The notes below the pieces were generated by a model that was not told where the DNA came from, ran no database searches, and saw only the letters and a program-made list of their open reading frames with translations. This document shows, one piece after another, positions 61,123-64,000 of a stretch of 64,000 nucleotides of DNA. Every line of letters starts with the position of its first letter. The stretch's first letter is position 1. The DNA lies in NCBI RefSeq assembly GCF_000964005.1, contig NZ_JXYP01000001.1, positions 52,987-116,986 on the forward strand. Direction: 5' to 3'. The position numbers and the translations under genes are program-made. Source of the DNA: Williamsia herbipolensis (lineage in GTDB: Bacteria > Actinomycetota > Actinomycetes > Mycobacteriales > Mycobacteriaceae).

Positions 61123-62265
61123 GTGATCCGCAAACTTGCCGCCACCGCGAGCGTCGGGGCCGTCGGGGCCTTCACCACCGGTCTCGCCGCCACCGGATCG
61201 GCGACCGGCCGGGCGTTCGGGGCATCGCCCGAGGCCATCGCACCGCACATCAGCGCCTCGCCGAACCAACACGACGGGTTCTTCGCCAACCGCGAACCGT
61301 CGATCGCCGTCGACGTCGACCGCACCGGCGCCGTCGACATGATCCGCGCGCGCCGCCGCGGCGACCCGGGATCGACGGTCCCCGTCCGCGATCCCGAGTT
61401 CGTCGCCCCCGGATTCGTCGACACCGCCGCCGCCCTGGCCGTCACGTGGCTCGGTCACGCCACCGCGCTCGTCGAGATCGACGGCCGCCGCGTGCTCACC
61501 GACCCCGTGCTGTCCAAGCGCTGCTCCCCGTCGCAGTCCATCGGCCCCGCCCGCATGCACCGCGCGCCGTGCACGGCGTCGCAACTACCCGACCTCGACG
61601 TGGTGCTGATCAGCCACGACCACTACGACCACCTCGACATGGCCACCGTGGTGACCATCGCGCGCGAGCAACCCCGCGCGCACTTCGTGGCCCCGATCGG
61701 TGTCGGTGCACACCTCGAGTACTGGGGGATCGCCTCCGACCGCATCTCCGAGGCCGATTGGGGACAGCGCGTCACCCACGGCGACCTCACCTTCGATTGC
61801 GTTCCCGCGCGGCACTTCTCGGGTCGCGGTGTCGTCCGCAACCTCACCCAGTGGGCCAGCTGGGGTGTGCGCGGAACACAGCACTCGGCGTTCTTCACCG
61901 GCGACACCGGCTTCACCGAGGCCTACCGCGACGCCGGCGGACCCTACGAGCTGACACTGGTCCCCATCGGCGCCTATGACCGCATGTGGCCCGACATCCA
62001 CGTCGATCCCGAAGAGGGTGTCGCGCTGCACACGATGCTCGCCGGCGACTCCCTCGCCGACTCGCTGATGGTGCCGATCCACTGGGCGACGTTCAACCTC
62101 GGCCTGCACACCTGGGACGACCCCGTGCGCCGCATGCTCACCGCCGCCGAGAAGGCATCCGCGATCACCGCGACGCCCGCACCGGGAACCCGCATCGACG
62201 TCGTGACCCGCACCGGCGCGGGCATCGAACACCCCGACTGGTGGCACGGCATCGCTCAGAACTAG
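61123..62265 (+). CDS. MBL-fold metallohydrolase (NAPE-PLD/UlaG-like)
   Basis: A 380-residue protein starting at GTG with a hydrophobic N-terminus (possible signal or anchor, residues 3-30). 'TWLGHATALVEIDGRRVLTDP' and 'ISHDHYDHLD' (HxHxDH zinc site), 'VPARHFSGRG', 'FFTGDTGFTEAY' and 'PIHWATFNLG' follow the order of N-acylphosphatidylethanolamine phospholipase D-like enzymes. It probably cleaves a phosphodiester in lipid head groups. It shares an intergenic operator with the divergent thiolase. Confidence 0.85.
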   Translation: MIRKLAATASVGAVGAFTTGLAATGSATGRAFGASPEAIAPHISASPNQHDGFFANREPSIAVDVDRTGAVDMIRARRRGDPGSTVPVRDPEFVAPGFVDTAAALAVTWLGHATALVEIDGRRVLTDPVLSKRCSPSQSIGPARMHRAPCTASQLPDLDVVLISHDHYDHLDMATVVTIAREQPRAHFVAPIGVGAHLEYWGIASDRISEADWGQRVTHGDLTFDCVPARHFSGRGVVRNLTQWASWGVRGTQHSAFFTGDTGFTEAYRDAGGPYELTLVPIGAYDRMWPDIHVDPEEGVALHTMLAGDSLADSLMVPIHWATFNLGLHTWDDPVRRMLTAAEKASAITATPAPGTRIDVVTRTGAGIEHPDWWHGIAQN

Positions 62266-62280
62266 CTTTGCGCCGCTCAT

Positions 62281-62335
62281 GAACCGGCTCTGTCGGTGGT
62301 CCGGGAACCGACTGTGTTGACGGGTCCGGGAACCG
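62281..62335. repeat. imperfect 25-bp tandem repeat, just over two copies
   Basis: Units starting GAACCG at 62281, 62305 and 62330 share the pattern GAACCG...CTGT...GGTCCGG; the 13-mer GGTCCGGGAACCG occurs at 62298 and 62323. It lies between the MBL-fold gene and the small antitoxin-like gene. Function unknown. Confidence 0.6.
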
Positions 62336-62409
62336 GACATGACCGTCGATCGTTGGGTCGGCATGAGCGCCGCACGGCAGACGCGGCGCACCGACGAGAG
62401 GACGCACGC

Positions 62410-62589
62410 ATGGACTTCAAGCAGCTGACGAACAAGGCCAAGACCCTGGTGAGCAAGAACTCCCAGTACATCGACAAGGGTGCCGACGCGATCGACAAGG
62501 CGACCAAGGGCAAGTACACCAGCCAGGTCGCCAAGGGACGTGACGCCGCCAAGGACGCCGCGAAGAAGCTCGGCGACCAGCCCAAGTAG
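62410..62589 (+). CDS. Rv0909-like antitoxin family protein
   Basis: 59 residues, Lys/Asp/Ala-rich and helical: 'MDFKQLTNKAKTLVSKNSQY', 'DKGADAIDKATKGKYTSQV', 'DAAKDAAKKLG'. This is the pattern of the MT0933/Rv0909 antitoxin family, 'K..DKAID.......TGGKYS.KV'. The usual SRPBCC-fold toxin partner (Rv0910-like) is not adjacent. It may be an orphan antitoxin or a stress-related small protein that shares the low-complexity pattern. A strong hairpin follows at 62641. Confidence 0.6.
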   Translation: MDFKQLTNKAKTLVSKNSQYIDKGADAIDKATKGKYTSQVAKGRDAAKDAAKKLGDQPK

Positions 62590-62640
62590 GCGATCAACCC
62601 GGTAGGCGATCAATCCGAGTAGCGGTCATCCACACTCAGC

Positions 62641-62681
62641 GACGCGGGCAGTCGACGATCACTCGTCGGCTGCCCGTCGTC
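62641..62681 (+). terminator. very strong hairpin after the antitoxin-like gene
   Basis: Arms 62641-62658 and 62663-62681 pair over 14 continuous positions (two of the 18 being wobble or bulged) with a TCAC loop. There is no T-run. It may end the 62410-62589 transcript, but its right arm also appears to encode the start of the lipase signal peptide. Confidence 0.6.
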
Positions 62682-62699
62682 GTCTGTACGGTCCTCGCG

Positions 62700-63998
62700 G
62701 TGGTGCTGACCGCGGCCGGGTGCAGCGCCGAGCAGACCCCGGACGCAAGTCCGTCGTCATCGCCGGCCGGTCCGGCGACGCCGTCCACCGACCTACCGAC
62801 CGCCCCGTCCGCCGCCGAGCGCGGCGCGATCGTGGCGCGCTCGGCGATGGCGGTCGACCCGAGCGGACCGCTGGCCGACGTCGCGGTGACCCGCGTGGTC
62901 TACCGATCCAGCGCCGGCTACGCGCCGGGTGATCCCGACGGCACGTTCGGCACAGAGGTGTCGGGGATCGTCGCCGTCCCGTCCGGCACCCCGCCTCGCG
63001 GCGGATGGCCGATCGTCGCCTACGGCCACGGCACCACCGGGACCGCGTCCAACTGCGGACCGTCGGGGTACCCCGACCTGCTCGGTGGCGCCTCCACCAT
63101 CGCCTCGCTGGTGAGCCGCGGTTATGTCGTCGCGGCGTCGGACTACCAGGGCCTCAGCGGTCCGGGGACCGCCGCCGACGCCCGCGTCACGAGCGTGCCG
63201 CACCCCTATCTCGACACCGACACCGTCGCCCGCAACATGATCGACATGGTGCGCGCCGCGCGCACGATCGTGCCGCAGGCAGGGACGCGGTGGGCGTCGA
63301 TGGGCGCATCCCAAGGGGGACAGGCGGCCTGGGCCGCGGGCGAGGCCGCCGCCACCGACTACGGATCGGGACTGCAGTTCGTGGGGGCCGCGGCGCTCGC
63401 ACCCGCGGCGGATGTGTCGCCGATCGCCGACGGCTACGACGCACAGCCCTACGCGGCACCGACGTTCACCCAGATCCAGATCGCGTTCATCCCGCTGATC
63501 GTCGACGGACTGCGTGCGGTGTACCCCGACCTCCCCGTCGAGGAGTACATGCGAGGCGGCCTCGCCGCGGGTGCGCAGGCGCTGACGTCATGCGGGTCCG
63601 GCAGTGCGTTCTCCAAGTACTCGGCCCTGACCGGCGTCCAGCCCGGTGACGCCGCGATCCGATCGGCGTCGGCTCTGCGTCAACTGCATTCGATGCTCGC
63701 CGCCGACGCGTTGCCGCAGCGCAGGTCGGCGGCGCCGCTGTTCGTCGGCTACGGCGACTCCGATCAGATCATCACCCCGAGCTGGACGGCCGGCGCGGTG
63801 GCGCGGGCGTGCGCGATGGGCGACACCATCGAGCGCACGGTCGCCGTCGGCAAGGGGCACACCAACACCGGGCTGACCCCGAGCGCGATCGACGACTCGC
63901 TCACCACCTACCTCCTGCGCCGCACCGCCGACACCCGTCTGCAACCGGTCGTCCGCGCCCTCGGCCGCGCCGAGGCCCGCCCCACCCCACCATCCTGA
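62700..63998 (+). CDS. secreted lipoprotein lipase (LIP family)
   Basis: 432 residues from GTG 62700. 'LTAAGCSAEQ' is a lipobox, then a Ser/Pro/Ala linker and a secretory-lipase domain: 'IVAYGHGTTGTASNCGPSG', nucleophile 'SMGASQGGQAAWA', 'LFVGYGDSDQIITPSW' (Asp) and 'GKGHTNTGL' (His). It would hydrolyse lipids outside the membrane. From GTG 62700 only five residues precede the lipobox; the same frame upstream reads 'TRRLPVVVCTVLAVVL', an ideal signal peptide, but has no ATG, GTG or TTG. The true start may be non-standard (for example ATC 62658 or CTG 62670), so the listed start is a minimum. Confidence 0.75.
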   Translation: MVLTAAGCSAEQTPDASPSSSPAGPATPSTDLPTAPSAAERGAIVARSAMAVDPSGPLADVAVTRVVYRSSAGYAPGDPDGTFGTEVSGIVAVPSGTPPRGGWPIVAYGHGTTGTASNCGPSGYPDLLGGASTIASLVSRGYVVAASDYQGLSGPGTAADARVTSVPHPYLDTDTVARNMIDMVRAARTIVPQAGTRWASMGASQGGQAAWAAGEAAATDYGSGLQFVGAAALAPAADVSPIADGYDAQPYAAPTFTQIQIAFIPLIVDGLRAVYPDLPVEEYMRGGLAAGAQALTSCGSGSAFSKYSALTGVQPGDAAIRSASALRQLHSMLAADALPQRRSAAPLFVGYGDSDQIITPSWTAGAVARACAMGDTIERTVAVGKGHTNTGLTPSAIDDSLTTYLLRRTADTRLQPVVRALGRAEARPTPPS

Positions 63999-64000
63999 TC

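Noticed and set aside
1..64000. tRNA, rRNA, riboswitch, transposase or integrase
   Set aside because: I looked for tRNA T-loop-like sequence, long conserved RNA stretches and transposase or integrase motifs in the translations and saw none. A covariance-model search would be needed to exclude small RNAs.

Overview
The window is very GC-rich DNA with densely packed genes, many GTG starts and frequent ATGA/GTGA/TGATG overlaps. Its gene families are typical of mycolic-acid actinobacteria: two-domain LysX, WXG100 proteins and CpnT-like type VII secretion (T7SS) effectors, a UfaA1-like fatty-acid methyltransferase with its DUF1295 partner, an Rv0203/Rv1174c-type hemophore-like protein, an Rv0909-type antitoxin and a DUF4185 secreted protein. 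A Gordonia-like member of the Mycobacteriales fits best; this is inferred from gene content. No rRNA, tRNA, CRISPR array, transposase or integrase was found.

Region 1 (1-6.0 kb) is accessory. It holds the C-terminus of a UvrD-like helicase, a cluster of small membrane proteins containing two paralogues, an EspC-like secretion-associated protein, a ParD-like antitoxin with a zeta-type toxin whose Walker A lysine is missing, and a four-gene translationally coupled operon (SseB-like, WXG100-like, large T7SS-type effector with a glycine-rich hydrophobic C-terminus, membrane protein). Region 2 (6.2-13.7 kb) is ordinary: msrB-msrA, two small secreted proteins, an FMN glutamate-synthase-like protein, an aliphatic amidase, a free-standing ClpB-D2-like ATPase and an old yellow enzyme.

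Region 3 (13.8-19.1 kb) is a T7SS toxin island on the minus strand. A WXG100 pair leads into a CpnT-like effector and an overlapping unknown gene. A second CpnT-like effector follows, with the same N-terminal two thirds but a C-terminal TNT (NAD+ glycohydrolase) domain, and then a candidate immunity gene.

Region 4 (19.2-36.7 kb) is mixed metabolism and regulation: a frameshifted gene of unknown function, GNAT, an HNH-like zinc protein, a thioesterase, a HAD enzyme, a TY-Chap-like protein, a FAD monooxygenase divergent from a MarR regulator, a universal stress protein, an MFS exporter divergent from a second MarR, a YkcB/YkcC-like glycosyltransferase pair, a GlsB-like membrane protein, a dienelactone-hydrolase-like lipoprotein, DoxX and an esterase.

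Region 5 (36.8-64 kb) contains a secreted DUF4185 protein, a cationic amino-acid permease, and an ADP-ribose locus (NrtR-type regulator, ADP-ribosylglycohydrolase broken by an apparent 5-nt deletion, macrodomain protein) with a palindromic operator. It continues with type II NADH dehydrogenase, a permease fused to USP-like and OB-like domains, lysX, a hydrolase/UfaA1/DUF1295 operon, a Tat-exported purple-acid-phosphatase-like enzyme, a FUSC protein, an SGNH hydrolase, a P450, an NAD(P)-binding protein, a thiolase with a clean operator palindrome, an MBL-fold hydrolase, an orphan antitoxin-like protein and a secreted lipase with a problematic start.
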